Origin: Botrimarina colliarenosi
GTDB lineage: Bacteria; Planctomycetota; Planctomycetia; Pirellulales; Lacipirellulaceae
Direction: 5' to 3'
Length of the DNA: 64,000 nucleotides
Assembly: GCF_007859955.1 (NCBI RefSeq)
Contig: NZ_SJPR01000001.1
Coordinates: 758,388 to 822,387 of the forward strand
Shown one piece after another: positions 1 to 7,581 of this stretch (position 1 is its first letter; each line of letters opens with the position of its first letter). A model generated the notes under the pieces. The model made no database searches and was not told the DNA's origin. It saw only the letters and a list, made by a program, of their open reading frames with translations. A program made the position numbers and the translations under genes.

Positions 1-286
1 CATCGGCCGGCGCTTGGAAGCGGAACGAGCGGACATGCGGCGCCGCCGAACCGGCGACCCGCCAGGCGCGCCCCTGATCGGAGGAGTGGTAGAGGACCAC
101 CTCGGCCGCGCCGGTCGCCGTCCCGGCCCAGCGGTAGGGGATCATCAGCTCGGTCCGCGACCAGAAGACGGGCTCGGAGGTCGGCGCCTGGGCCCTGGCC
201 GGGGCGATCGGCGCGCACAGCAAGACCAACGCGACGAGGCGTCGCGCCGTTCGAGTTAGGCCGGCTGGTGGCTGAAGGCCCGGCAT
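1..286 (-). CDS. Secreted protein, N-terminal part only (runs off the window)
   Basis: Minus-strand reading frame opening at the ATG at 286 and still open at position 1, so only about 95 residues are visible. It begins with a signal peptide: arginines near residues 12-16, a hydrophobic core (LVALVLLCAPIAPA) and a cleavage region ARAQA. The mature part contains VVLYHSSDQGRAW, which resembles a module common in secreted planctomycete proteins where a comparison of strand-like segments ends in 'S.D.GrtW'. That family link is from memory and the function is unknown. No Shine-Dalgarno site is obvious. A plus-strand frame over the same bases looks like a shadow because it has no leader or recognisable motif. 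Confidence 0.7.
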   Translation of the reverse strand, partial: MPGLQPPAGLTRTARRLVALVLLCAPIAPARAQAPTSEPVFWSRTELMIPYRWAGTATGAAEVVLYHSSDQGRAWRVAGSAAPHVRSFRFQAPAD

Positions 287-623
287 TCGCTCCCGCTGCG
301 TTCCTGGGCTGACTAAAAAAGCGCTGGCGAAAAAAAGCTGGTCGTGGGGCCGCTGGCTTCCGAGGAAGAACCGACCGCCCCGTCTCGATCGGTATCGACG
401 CGGCCGGCCTGCCCGCTTGACCGGGTACGCTTGCTACGATGATTGGGTAAGGTGGGTGGCGTGTGGGAAGGCCCGTTAGCAGGGTTTCCCAAGCCGATCC
501 GACCGGGCGACTCCGGAAGGTCGCGCGAATAATCGGGACTGGTCTGCACGATTGGGCAGGTGTCGGGCTATGCTAGCCCTGTCGGGCCCGATGTGAGATT
601 TTCCCGATCGCGAGGCGTCACGC
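287..623. other. Intergenic region without recognised gene
   Basis: Spacer of about 340 nt between two divergent genes. It must hold both promoters, but no convincing -35/-10 pair was found. Short frames here have arginine- and serine-rich random composition. A-rich runs at 314-320 and 330-337 are the only compositional feature. Confidence 0.5.
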
Positions 624-1049
624 GTGTCGATTCCCCCGCTCGCTGCCGCCACGTTTTGGATCGCCTTGATCCTGGGGATCACGGCTGGGTTCTTCGTAGT
701 GGTGCGGAAATGGGCGAAGCGGCGGCAGCGGAGCTACGCCCGCAGCGCCAACGACCTGATGGCGGAGTTCCGCGAGCTGCACGCCCGCGGCGAACTGACG
801 GACACGGAGTTTCAGCGGATCAGAGAAAAACTCGCCCCGGCGCTGACGTACGAGCTGCATCGGCCGGGTGAGGCGGCGAACGTCACCGAAGCGGCGGAGG
901 TCCTGAAACAGACGGCCCGTACCCTGCTGGCGGGATGGAGCGGCACGGAGGGTGAGCGAGACACGAACGACGCCGCGGGCGGCGCCGCCCAGGAGGGTTG
1001 TGACGCGAAGCCCCCCATAGGTGGCGATAGCACAAAAGAAAGCCGATGA
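624..1049 (+). CDS. Small single-pass membrane protein with SHOCT-like segment
   Basis: 141 residues from a GTG start. One transmembrane helix at about residues 9-28 (FWIALILGITAGFFVVV) is followed by a basic stop-transfer patch (RKWAKRRQR). Residues 48-72 (ELHARGELTDTEFQRIREKL) look like a SHOCT-type short helical motif, 'G.lT.eEF...K'. The rest is charged and probably disordered. It lies about 300 nt upstream of clpX on the same strand. Similar small proteins with one helix and a 'reLhdrGeltdeEFr' motif are common in planctomycetes (recollection, not searched). The molecular role is unknown. Confidence 0.65.
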   Translation: MSIPPLAAATFWIALILGITAGFFVVVRKWAKRRQRSYARSANDLMAEFRELHARGELTDTEFQRIREKLAPALTYELHRPGEAANVTEAAEVLKQTARTLLAGWSGTEGERDTNDAAGGAAQEGCDAKPPIGGDSTKESR

Positions 1050-1340
1050 ACGATTCTCGTCGGCGCACCGTATCCACGGACGCTTACACTGCTCGAACTG
1101 ATGAGCGTGGACAAGGAAGCCCCGCCTGGCGTGAGGTGAGCAATTCGGAACGGACTGGCTGCAGCGAGACAACAGTGTTCGGGGCTTGGCGTCGGGAAGA
1201 ACGCCGCCGCCACCCGGGCGCGATCGCGGCCAATCCGTCCCGAGGAGCGAGCATCGAGCGGCACCACGAGTCGCGGCTGAAAGACCTACCGGCTAACGAG
1301 CCTGGTGTCTGACGTCGCCACGCATGACGGGTTAAGGAGA

Positions 1341-1347
1341 ATTGTCC
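1341..1347 (+). promoter_or_regulatory. Shine-Dalgarno region deciding the clpX start
   Basis: TTAAGGAGA at 1332-1340 is a strong ribosome binding site. The in-frame TTG at 1342 would be only one base away, whereas the ATG at 1348 sits 7 nt downstream, so 1348 is taken as the start. Confidence 0.7.
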
Positions 1348-2628
1348 ATGCCTTCGGGTAAAGAGATCACCGGCACGCGGCGCACCGGCGCCACGAAGAA
1401 AAACGCCTTCTGTTCGTTCTGCCGCAAGAGCTATCGTGACGTCGGTCCTCTCGTCGAAGGACCGGGCGACGTCTATGTCTGCGGCGAGTGCATCGAGCTC
1501 TGCCAGAGCATTCTGGATCAAGAGCGGAAACGGCGGGGCTCTAGCCAGCAGCTGTTCGCCAAGGTCCCGTCACCCCGGGAGATCGTCGCCCAGCTCGACA
1601 GCTACGTCATTGGCCAAGAGTCCGCCAAGCGGGTGCTGGCCGTCGCGGTGCATAGCCACTACAAGCGGCTGATGGCGGCCGAGGACGAGTCCGACGTCGA
1701 TATCGACAAGTCGAACATCCTGCTTGTCGGCCCCACCGGCTGTGGCAAGACGTTGCTCGCGAAGACGCTCGCCCGCAGCCTCAACGTGCCGTTCGCCATC
1801 GGCGACGCCACGACCCTGACCGAGGCGGGCTACGTCGGCGAAGACGTCGAGAACCTCCTGCTGAAGCTGCTGCACGCCGCTGATTTCGATGTCGAGTCCG
1901 CCCAGCGGGGCATCCTCTACATCGACGAGATCGACAAGATCGGCAAGACGAGCCAGAACGTCTCGATCACCCGCGACGTGTCGGGCGAAGGCGTTCAGCA
2001 GGCTTTGCTGAAGATGCTCGAAGGGACCATGGCGAACGTCCCCCCGCAAGGCGGACGCAAGCACCCCGAGCAGCAGTACATCCAGATCGACACGACCAAC
2101 ATCCTTTTCATCTGTGGCGGCACCTTTGCCGGCGTCGAGGACGTGGTCCGCAAGCGGCTCGGCAAGCGCTCGATCGGCTTTAGCCAAGACGGCGAGCGGA
2201 ACGAAGAGGTCTCGTTCTCCGAGGCGATCGGACAGGTCACCGCCGACGACCTGGTCGAGTACGGCATGATCCCTGAGCTGGTCGGCCGTCTGCCGGTCGT
2301 CAGCAGTCTCCGTCCGCTGGACGAATCGGCTCTCGTTCGGGTCCTCACCGAGCCGAACAATGCTTTGACGCGGCAGTACCAGCGGCTGTTCAGCATGGAA
2401 GAGGCCGACCTGCAGTTCACGCCGGGCGCCCTCGACGCGATCGCCCGCCGGGCTCACGAGCGAGAGACCGGCGCCCGCGGCCTGCGGTCGATCATCGAGA
2501 GCGTGATGCTCGACATCATGTTCGAACTGCCCGACCAACCGCGTGGCCAACGCTACACCGTCAGCGAGGCGGTGGTCGACGGTCGCGAGAAGCTGTTCAC
2601 CGAAACGCCGGAGAAGAAGTCGGCCTGA
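1348..2628 (+). CDS. clpX: ATP-dependent Clp protease ATP-binding subunit ClpX
   Basis: AAA+ unfoldase that recognises tagged substrates and feeds them into the ClpP peptidase in the cytoplasm. 426 residues from the ATG with a good ribosome binding site, the normal family length. An N-terminal C4 zinc finger has cysteines at 22, 25, 45 and 48. Walker A is GPTGCGKT near residue 128, followed by the pore loop GYVG and Walker [11 protein letters not shown]. The IGF-type loop appears in KRSIGF and sensor 2 in [11 protein letters not shown]. No clpP lies next to it in the window, so the peptidase must be encoded elsewhere. Identification is secure. Confidence 0.97.
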   Translation: MPSGKEITGTRRTGATKKNAFCSFCRKSYRDVGPLVEGPGDVYVCGECIELCQSILDQERKRRGSSQQLFAKVPSPREIVAQLDSYVIGQESAKRVLAVAVHSHYKRLMAAEDESDVDIDKSNILLVGPTGCGKTLLAKTLARSLNVPFAIGDATTLTEAGYVGEDVENLLLKLLHAADFDVESAQRGILYIDEIDKIGKTSQNVSITRDVSGEGVQQALLKMLEGTMANVPPQGGRKHPEQQYIQIDTTNILFICGGTFAGVEDVVRKRLGKRSIGFSQDGERNEEVSFSEAIGQVTADDLVEYGMIPELVGRLPVVSSLRPLDESALVRVLTEPNNALTRQYQRLFSMEEADLQFTPGALDAIARRAHERETGARGLRSIIESVMLDIMFELPDQPRGQRYTVSEAVVDGREKLFTETPEKKSA

Positions 2629-2634
2629 CGGCCA

Positions 2635-2725
2635 ATGAGGCTTGAGACCTGAGGGAGTGAGGGGCGCGCTGGCGAACCGATTGGTTTTGCCCAACGTCCC
2701 TCAAGCCTGTCACCTCAAGCCTCAT
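2635..2725. repeat. Palindromic element, family H
   Basis: Begins 7 nt after the clpX stop. The left arm starts ATGAGGCTTGAG (2635) and the right arm ends CCTCAAGCCTCAT (2725). The reverse complement of the right arm at 2697-2725 reproduces the left arm with an extra internal repeat of the CTTGAGG motif. It may act as an mRNA 3' stem-loop. See the finding on palindromic elements. Confidence 0.6.
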
Positions 2726-2807
2726 CCCTTTCACAAGGCGACGTTCAACCTCGGGGCGGGGGCGCTAGACGCTGCCGCCGCTGGGGGTCCAGTCGCCTTC
2801 TTACGAC

Positions 2808-2849
2808 ACGGGCCCGGCGAACCTCGTTCGCCGGGCCCGTTTTGTTCTT
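2808..2849 (+). terminator. Rho-independent terminator downstream of clpX
   Basis: Perfect 15-bp stem (2808-2822 with 2826-2840, core GGGCCCGGCGAAC) with a 3-nt loop, followed on the plus strand by TTTGTTCTT. Position and orientation fit termination of clpX transcription. Confidence 0.75.
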
Positions 2850-2892
2850 GTACACCGCTTGTTCTTGTACACCGCTTGTTTTTGTACACCGC
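2842..2892. repeat. Tandem repeat, three copies of a 17-bp unit
   Basis: The unit TTGTTCTTGTACACCGC occurs at 2842-2858 and 2859-2875 without change, and at 2876-2892 with one substitution (C to T). It starts inside the T-tract of the clpX terminator. There are no spacers, so it is not CRISPR-like. Confidence 0.85.
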
Positions 2893-2969
2893 GCGGACAA
2901 GCCGCTGCGCCGGCTTCCGGTGCCAGAGCAACCGTCAGCAAAGCACAAGAGCAAGAGAGCACCGCCGCA

Positions 2970-3015
2970 AAAGAAGAACAGGGCCCGGCGGAGCTGATGG
3001 CTCCGCCGGGCCCTG
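2970..3015 (-). terminator. Rho-independent terminator of the PEP-CTERM gene
   Basis: A 15- to 16-bp perfect stem (AGGGCCCGGCGGAGC at 2980-2994 with 3000-3014). Read on the minus strand it is followed by TTCTTCTTTT, giving a classical terminator about 30 nt past the stop of the minus-strand gene at 3045. Its core GGGCCCGGCG is shared with the facing clpX terminator. Confidence 0.8.
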
Positions 3016-3044
3016 GGGTGGGCTTTCTTAAGCTTTCGCGCGGA

Positions 3045-3779
3045 TCAGGCGTCTTCGCCCGAGCGGCGGCGGCTGCCGACCTTGACGAGGCCAAACGCCG
3101 TCGCGAACCAGACCGCGGCCAGCGGCTCGGGGATCGCCGCGACGGTGTAGCTCAGTCCGGAGAAGTGCGTCTGGTCGCCGCTAAAGGCCGCGTTGTAGTC
3201 GAACTCGATCGTCGGGTTCGAGACCGCCGAGGCGAAGGTCCAAACGATCTCACCCTGGATCGAGTTGCTGGCGTTGCCGGTCACGTCGGAGCCGCTAAAC
3301 GAGAGGCCACCCGTCACCGAACTGGGAACGCCGGCCGATGTCGACGACGAGAACGACAAGGCGCCGGCCGTCTCGAGGTCCGCGACGCTGAGGCGGATCT
3401 CCGTGACGGGATTCGCTGTGGTGAACTGGATAGTCGTCGTAGCCGAGTTATTGAAGAACCCGGCGAACATCGTGACGAAACCGGGGATTGACGCCGGGCT
3501 ACTGGTGCCGCGGAAGAAGCGTCCGTCCGTCGAAAAGCCGATCGAATCGCCGGCGGGGACGCTATTGCCGCCGCTGGCGACGACGTCGAAGCTCGAGACC
3601 GGGCTGCCGAAGAAAATCGCCACGTCGTCTGCGTGGTTCGGCAGCGGCGCGCTGAGGTTCCCGTTTGAAAAGTCACTCGTGTAGGTGTCGGTGACGAGGA
3701 CAGCGTCTGCGTTCGAGCAAACGATCAAACCGGCGCCGAAGGCCGATAGCAGCAGTGCAAAACGCATCATGTGATTCAT
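3045..3779 (-). CDS. PEP-CTERM sorting domain protein
   Basis: Exported protein of 244 residues if started at MNHMM; a longer frame upstream to 3866 lacks signal-peptide character. The leader (MRFALLLSAFGAGLIVCSNADA) is typical of Sec export. The middle is Ser/Thr/Gly-rich and beta-strand-like, probably an extracellular sandwich. The C-terminus has the hallmark tripartite signal: PEP in IPEPLAAVWF, a hydrophobic helix, and a basic end GSRRR. Proteins with this signal are processed and anchored by an exosortase. No exosortase gene is in the window. The specific function is unknown. It is a single-gene unit with its own terminator. Confidence 0.85.
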   Translation of the reverse strand: MNHMMRFALLLSAFGAGLIVCSNADAVLVTDTYTSDFSNGNLSAPLPNHADDVAIFFGSPVSSFDVVASGGNSVPAGDSIGFSTDGRFFRGTSSPASIPGFVTMFAGFFNNSATTTIQFTTANPVTEIRLSVADLETAGALSFSSSTSAGVPSSVTGGLSFSGSDVTGNASNSIQGEIVWTFASAVSNPTIEFDYNAAFSGDQTHFSGLSYTVAAIPEPLAAVWFATAFGLVKVGSRRRSGEDA

Positions 3780-4015
3780 CAAGGGGGGTCCCGCCTGGGC
3801 GCAAATCATGTTGTGGGTCATCGGCCTCCCGGAGACGCCTGCGACGGTCGCCGGGGAGATGAGCAACTGGGCAAGCTAAACGCCCCGCATGAGTTGTTCA
3901 ACCAAGAAATTCAAAAAAGAGCCGCCGTAGCGCTTGGCGACGGACGGAGCCATCCCCCAGCACGGAACTGGTGTGGGCACCGCGAGGCCAGGGAGCTAGC
4001 CCTTGGGTCGGGAGA

Positions 4016-4456
4016 CTACTTCGCGAAGAGCTGCCCCGCGATATCGCGGAAGGCCTTAAACTCGATCGCCGTGCCGCTGGGGTCGCGGAGGAACATCGTC
4101 GATTGCTCTCCCGGCTCGCCTTTGAAACGGGTGTAGGGCTCGATCACCCACGCCACGTGGTGCGACGCCAGCCGGTCGCGCAGCGCCTCCCAGTCGGCCA
4201 TCTCGAGCACGACACCGTAATGCGGGATCGGCACGCCGTGGCCGTCGACGGCGTTGTTCGCCGCGTCGGCCTTCGCCGGGTCGCGCGACGGGTCGAGGTG
4301 GACGACGAACTGGTGACCGAACAGGTCGAAGTCAATCCACTGCGCGGTGCTGCGTCCTTCGGGACAGCCAAGAACGCCGCCGTAGAAGACCCGGGCGGCG
4401 TCGATGTCGTGGACCGGAACGGCGACGTGGAAGGGAGTAAGGCTGGGCATGCGCAT
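4016..4456 (-). CDS. VOC-family (glyoxalase/bleomycin resistance fold) protein
   Basis: About 146 residues; starts at ATG 4456 or 4450 are both possible, and a longer frame to 4501 is less likely. Opens with the glyoxalase-type strand FHVAVPVHDIDAARVFYGGVLGC. GHQFVVHL in the middle and SGTAIEFKAFRD near the end supply the His and Glu expected to bind the divalent metal in the beta-alpha-beta-beta-beta fold. Members close to this type are usually annotated as VOC family or putative dioxygenase, with no fixed substrate. It stands alone between convergent and divergent neighbours. Confidence 0.85.
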   Translation of the reverse strand: MRMPSLTPFHVAVPVHDIDAARVFYGGVLGCPEGRSTAQWIDFDLFGHQFVVHLDPSRDPAKADAANNAVDGHGVPIPHYGVVLEMADWEALRDRLASHHVAWVIEPYTRFKGEPGEQSTMFLRDPSGTAIEFKAFRDIAGQLFAK

Positions 4457-4636
4457 TCCGTGTACTGAAAGGGGGGGGCGGCGCGGGACTGACGCCAACA
4501 TAGCGTTTCGGTGGCGGTGTGTTCGCTCGAGTTCTCGCGAACCTTTCAGTGGGGCCCGCTGTCGGTCCCTGCGAGAGGGGCCGCCACCGATGCATTCTCG
4601 CGTGATTCAATCATTGCTCGGTAGAGCGATCAACTC

Positions 4637-4644
4637 AGGAGGTG
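4637..4644 (+). promoter_or_regulatory. Shine-Dalgarno site deciding the acetyltransferase start
   Basis: AGGAGGTG at 4637-4644 is a consensus ribosome binding site. It overlaps the GTG at 4642, but lies 3 to 5 nt before the GTG at 4648, giving the N-terminus (M)IRVYEA, which is the usual GNAT beginning. Confidence 0.7.
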
Positions 4645-4647
4645 GGA

Positions 4648-5094
4648 GTGATCCGCGTTTACGAGGCATCCGACCTGGAAGACTTGCTTGACGTGTGGAT
4701 GGCGGCGTCGCTGGTCGCGCACCCGTTCTTGACCGCAGATTTTCTCGCGTCGGAGCGGGAGAACATCCCGAAACTCTATCTCCCCAACGCCGAGACCTGG
4801 ATCGACGAAGCCGCGGGGCGGGTCGTCGGGTTCATCGCCCTGATCGGCGCCGCGGTGGGTGCTCTTTTTGTTCACCCTTCGCAACAGCGGCGAGGGATCG
4901 GCCGCCGGCTGATGAACAAGGCGAAGGCGTTGTACCCGGAACTCGAGGTCGACGTCTTCACGGCCAACCCGATCGGGCGGGCGTTCTATGCCAAGAACGG
5001 ATTCCAACCGGTGAAAGAGAGCGTTCACGAACCAACCGGTCAGCGGGTGATGCGACTCCGCTTCGCTCCGAAGCGTGGATCGGAAGCAGGTTAA
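4648..5094 (+). CDS. GNAT-family N-acetyltransferase
   Basis: 148 residues from the GTG selected by the strong ribosome binding site. The acetyl-CoA binding motif A is QQRRGIGRRLMNKA (Q/R-x-x-G-x-G/A) after the strand GALFVHP, and motif B follows in GRAFYAKNGFQP. The order of strands and helices fits a compact single-domain GNAT that transfers acetyl from acetyl-CoA to an amine. The layout resembles the YjaB/PhnO-like group, but the acceptor cannot be read from sequence. It converges on the aminotransferase gene. Confidence 0.88.
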   Translation: MIRVYEASDLEDLLDVWMAASLVAHPFLTADFLASERENIPKLYLPNAETWIDEAAGRVVGFIALIGAAVGALFVHPSQQRRGIGRRLMNKAKALYPELEVDVFTANPIGRAFYAKNGFQPVKESVHEPTGQRVMRLRFAPKRGSEAG

Positions 5095-5127
5095 CCTCGC
5101 TGACTGGTCTGGGACCGACGCCAATTC

Positions 5128-6252
5128 TCAACGCTTTGCCAGTCGCCGTAGCACCTCGAGCCCGCGGTCGAGCGTCGCCATCGGCGCCGCGTAGCTAATA
5201 CGAAAATGCGTGTCGCGACGGCTGAAGATGCCGCCGGGGATCACCAACAACTCGTGCTCGATCGCGCGGGCGACGAACTCGCTGGCGGAACCTTGGCCGG
5301 CGGGCGCCTTGGGGAACACATAGAACGCGCCGCCGGTGGGGGCGACTTCGTAGCCCGCGTCGCGGAGGCCGGCGACGACGTGGTCGCGGCGCTCGCGGTA
5401 GGCGTCGACTTGGGCCGACATGTCGGTGTGGAACGCCTCGATCGCCGCGTGCTGCAACGGGTGCGGCGCGCAGACGAACGTGTACTGCTGCAGGGCGGCC
5501 ATCTTGTCGATGAGCGCCGACGGCCCGTGGATCCAGCCGATCCGCCAGCCGGTGACGCCATACGATTTGCTGAAGCCGTCGACGACGATCGTCTGATCGT
5601 TCCAGCGCGCGGGCGAGGGGAGGGCGCCGTCGTAGCAGAACTCGCGGTAGATCTCGTCCGAGAGCAACGCGATGTTGTGCTTCTTCGCCAGTTCCGCCAA
5701 GCCGCGGGTCGACTCGGCGCTGGCGACGACGCCGGTCGGGTTCGCCGGGCTGTTGAAGAGGATCAGCTTGGTCTTCGGTGTGATGGCGGCCTCGACCTTC
5801 GCTAGGTTGATCTGAAAGTCATCCTCGTAGGTGTCGATCACCACCGGGACGCCGCCGACCATCTCGCAGAGCGTCGGGTACATGACGAAGTAAGGGTCGA
5901 AGACGATCACCTCGTCGCCGGGGTTCACGAGCGCCCACATCGCGAGGTTCAGCGCGCCGCTGGTGCCGCTGGTGACCAGCAGCTTGCGGCCTTCGTGGCC
6001 CCACTCTTCATCGACGCGTGCTTGCAGCCGATCGCGCAACGCCGCGGCGCCTTGCGTGGGGCTGTAGCCGTTGAGGTCGTCGTGGATCGCCTTGCAGGCC
6101 GCTTCTTTCAGCGCCGGCGGCGCGGGGAAGTCGGGCTGGCCGATCGACAGGTTGATCGGGTCCTTGAGCTTCGCGGCGAGGTCGAAGACCTTACGGATTC
6201 CGGACGAGTCGAAGCGATCGGTGCGGTCGGCGAGCCAAGGATGGGCGGGCAT
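5128..6252 (-). CDS. Pyridoxal-phosphate-dependent aminotransferase, class I/II
   Basis: 374 residues starting at MPAHPWLADRTD; 13 further in-frame codons upstream consist of repeat-derived sequence and are not taken as coding. Fold-type I aspartate-aminotransferase features: INLSIGQPDFPAPP near the N-terminus, TSGTSGALNLAMWAL for phosphate binding, NSPANPTGVV, SDEIYREFCYDG, the PLP lysine in SKSYGVTGWRIGW, and the carboxylate-binding arginine in HFRISYA. Substrate specificity is unknown. The EamA transporter lies upstream on the same strand, separated by repeat sequence. The repeat abuts the ATG, leaving no Shine-Dalgarno site. Confidence 0.92.
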   Translation of the reverse strand: MPAHPWLADRTDRFDSSGIRKVFDLAAKLKDPINLSIGQPDFPAPPALKEAACKAIHDDLNGYSPTQGAAALRDRLQARVDEEWGHEGRKLLVTSGTSGALNLAMWALVNPGDEVIVFDPYFVMYPTLCEMVGGVPVVIDTYEDDFQINLAKVEAAITPKTKLILFNSPANPTGVVASAESTRGLAELAKKHNIALLSDEIYREFCYDGALPSPARWNDQTIVVDGFSKSYGVTGWRIGWIHGPSALIDKMAALQQYTFVCAPHPLQHAAIEAFHTDMSAQVDAYRERRDHVVAGLRDAGYEVAPTGGAFYVFPKAPAGQGSASEFVARAIEHELLVIPGGIFSRRDTHFRISYAAPMATLDRGLEVLRRLAKR

Positions 6253-6283
6253 TGGATTGCGGAATTCGGATTTCGGATTGCGG
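6252..6283. repeat. Palindromic element arm, family C
   Basis: Sequence built from GGATTGCGGA and GGATTTCGGATTGCGG directly against the aminotransferase start codon. The same vocabulary forms a full inverted repeat at 24667-24764 between rny and ymdB. Confidence 0.65.
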
Positions 6284-6293
6284 AAGGGCACTT

Positions 6294-6356
6294 AACCACA
6301 AAGGAACGAAGGAACCAAGGACACCTAATTGACTCGTCCTTTGTTCCTTTGTGGTT
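6294..6356. repeat. Palindromic element, family D
   Basis: The left arm AACCACAAAGGAAC (6294) pairs with GTTCCTTTGTGGTT (ending 6356). Inner AAGGAC/GTCCTT also pairs, with a 9-nt insertion in the left arm. It lies between the transporter stop and the aminotransferase start. Confidence 0.75.
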
Positions 6357-6379
6357 CAGAAACCTTGTTGTAGGAAGAG

Positions 6380-7333
6380 TTAGGCGTCGACCGGGAGCGG
6401 TTCGCCGCGCCAACTTTCGTCGTCGGCGAGCGTCTCCGTTGATGTTTCGACGGGCTTACGGGACGGGGCTTGGACGAGCGTCACCATCGCCAGGATGCCG
6501 GCGATCGCGATGATTTGTTGCGTGGTGATCTTCTCATTGTCGAAGAGGCCCCACAGCATCGCGATCACGGGGACGACGTAAGTCACCATCCCGGCGAAGA
6601 GCGGGCCCTGCGACTGCACCATGCGGACGAACGCCCAGATACACGCGCCCGTGCCGGTGACGCCGAGCATCGTCAGGCCCATCGCAGCGAGGGCGAAGTC
6701 GTGTCGCGGCTCGGGCGGCGTGGCGCCGAGCGTCGCTTGCAACGCCGGCGACGCAGCGACCGGCCCCAGCAGCACCGTCGAGGTCGCCAGCATCAGGAAT
6801 GCCAGAGCGGTCGGCGGCGTGTCGTTGAGGCTGCGTCGGATCCAGGTGTTGCCGATCGCGTAGCTGAGCGGCACCGTGACCGCCGCCGCCAGCATGCCGA
6901 GGTGGATTCCGCGGAGGTTGCCGTCGTACATCAGCAAGAAGACGAACGCCAGACCGCCGAGCACGCCAATCAGCTGCCGCTTGGTGGGTTGGATCCCCAG
7001 CAGCGGGATCGAGACGAGGATCGTCAACAGCGGGTTTAGCGCGACCGTCATGCCGAAGAAGCTGTGGCCGAAGCCGCTGGAGATAAGCGTCGGCTGGACG
7101 ACGTACGGATAGCCGTTGGCGAGCACCCCGATGGCGAGAATCGCCGGCAATTCGCGCCACTTCACGCGCTGACGGCGGTCGATCGTCATCCACAACAGGC
7201 CCAACAGCAGCGCGGCGCTAGCGACCCGGCCGAACCCGACCTCAAAGGGGCCGAACCACCGTGTGGCCCGGTCCATCAGGATGAAGTTGGAGCCGAAGAA
7301 GAGGCAAACGAAGGCGAACTGGACGTAGGCCAT
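6380..7333 (-). CDS. EamA/DMT-superfamily transporter
   Basis: About 317 residues from MAYVQFAFVCLFFGSNFILMDRA; an upstream extension to 7399 is proline/arginine-rich and unlikely. Ten hydrophobic helices in two five-helix halves can be followed. The first-helix motif 'FGSNFI' and the segment ALNPLLTILVSIPLLG...LIGVLGG in the first half fit the EamA (RhaT/YdcZ-like) fold. These are inner-membrane carriers of small metabolites, often amino acids or their waste, with unpredictable substrate. It is followed on the same strand by the aminotransferase, so the two may form a short transcription unit interrupted by palindromic repeats. Confidence 0.88.
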   Translation of the reverse strand: MAYVQFAFVCLFFGSNFILMDRATRWFGPFEVGFGRVASAALLLGLLWMTIDRRQRVKWRELPAILAIGVLANGYPYVVQPTLISSGFGHSFFGMTVALNPLLTILVSIPLLGIQPTKRQLIGVLGGLAFVFLLMYDGNLRGIHLGMLAAAVTVPLSYAIGNTWIRRSLNDTPPTALAFLMLATSTVLLGPVAASPALQATLGATPPEPRHDFALAAMGLTMLGVTGTGACIWAFVRMVQSQGPLFAGMVTYVVPVIAMLWGLFDNEKITTQQIIAIAGILAMVTLVQAPSRKPVETSTETLADDESWRGEPLPVDA

Positions 7334-7423
7334 GCGGCGTGGGGAAGGCGGGGGCGAGGTAGGAGCCCGATTGTAGGCCCGTGGCCACTGCCTGGACATC
7401 GCCCCATGACGCGAGGTTCAGGG

Positions 7424-7580
7424 GAACCGCCAAGACGCTAAGAACGCCAAGGAGATCTTAGTCAGGATTTACAGGATCGACTGGATGATCATGGGGGAAG
7501 GCAATTCTTCCTCGAATCCTGTCGATCCTGTTCATCCCGTCAAGAAATCTTATTGGCGAACCTTGGCGTCTTGGCGGTTC
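7424..7580. repeat. Nested palindromic element, family F
   Basis: 157-bp imperfect palindrome. The outer arms GAACCGCCAAGACGC (7424) and GCGTCTTGGCGGTTC (ending 7580) are exact reverse complements. Inner arms ACAGGATCGACTGGATGA and TCCTGTCGATCCTGTTCATC also pair, imperfectly. It ends 1 nt from the stop codon of the DUF11-protein gene at 7582. The words CGCCAAGACG and GATCCTGTTCATCC recur in dispersed repeats of many environmental bacteria (recollection). Confidence 0.8.
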
Positions 7581-7581
7581 C

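Noticed and set aside
1046..1312. 88-residue plus-strand frame whose ATG overlaps the preceding stop (ATGA)
   Set aside because: The coupling pattern is attractive, but the protein is arginine/serine-rich with no hydrophobic or family motif and it ends in the clpX leader; composition fits chance.
2842..2892. CRISPR array
   Set aside because: Three direct repeats without spacers and too short; a simple tandem repeat.
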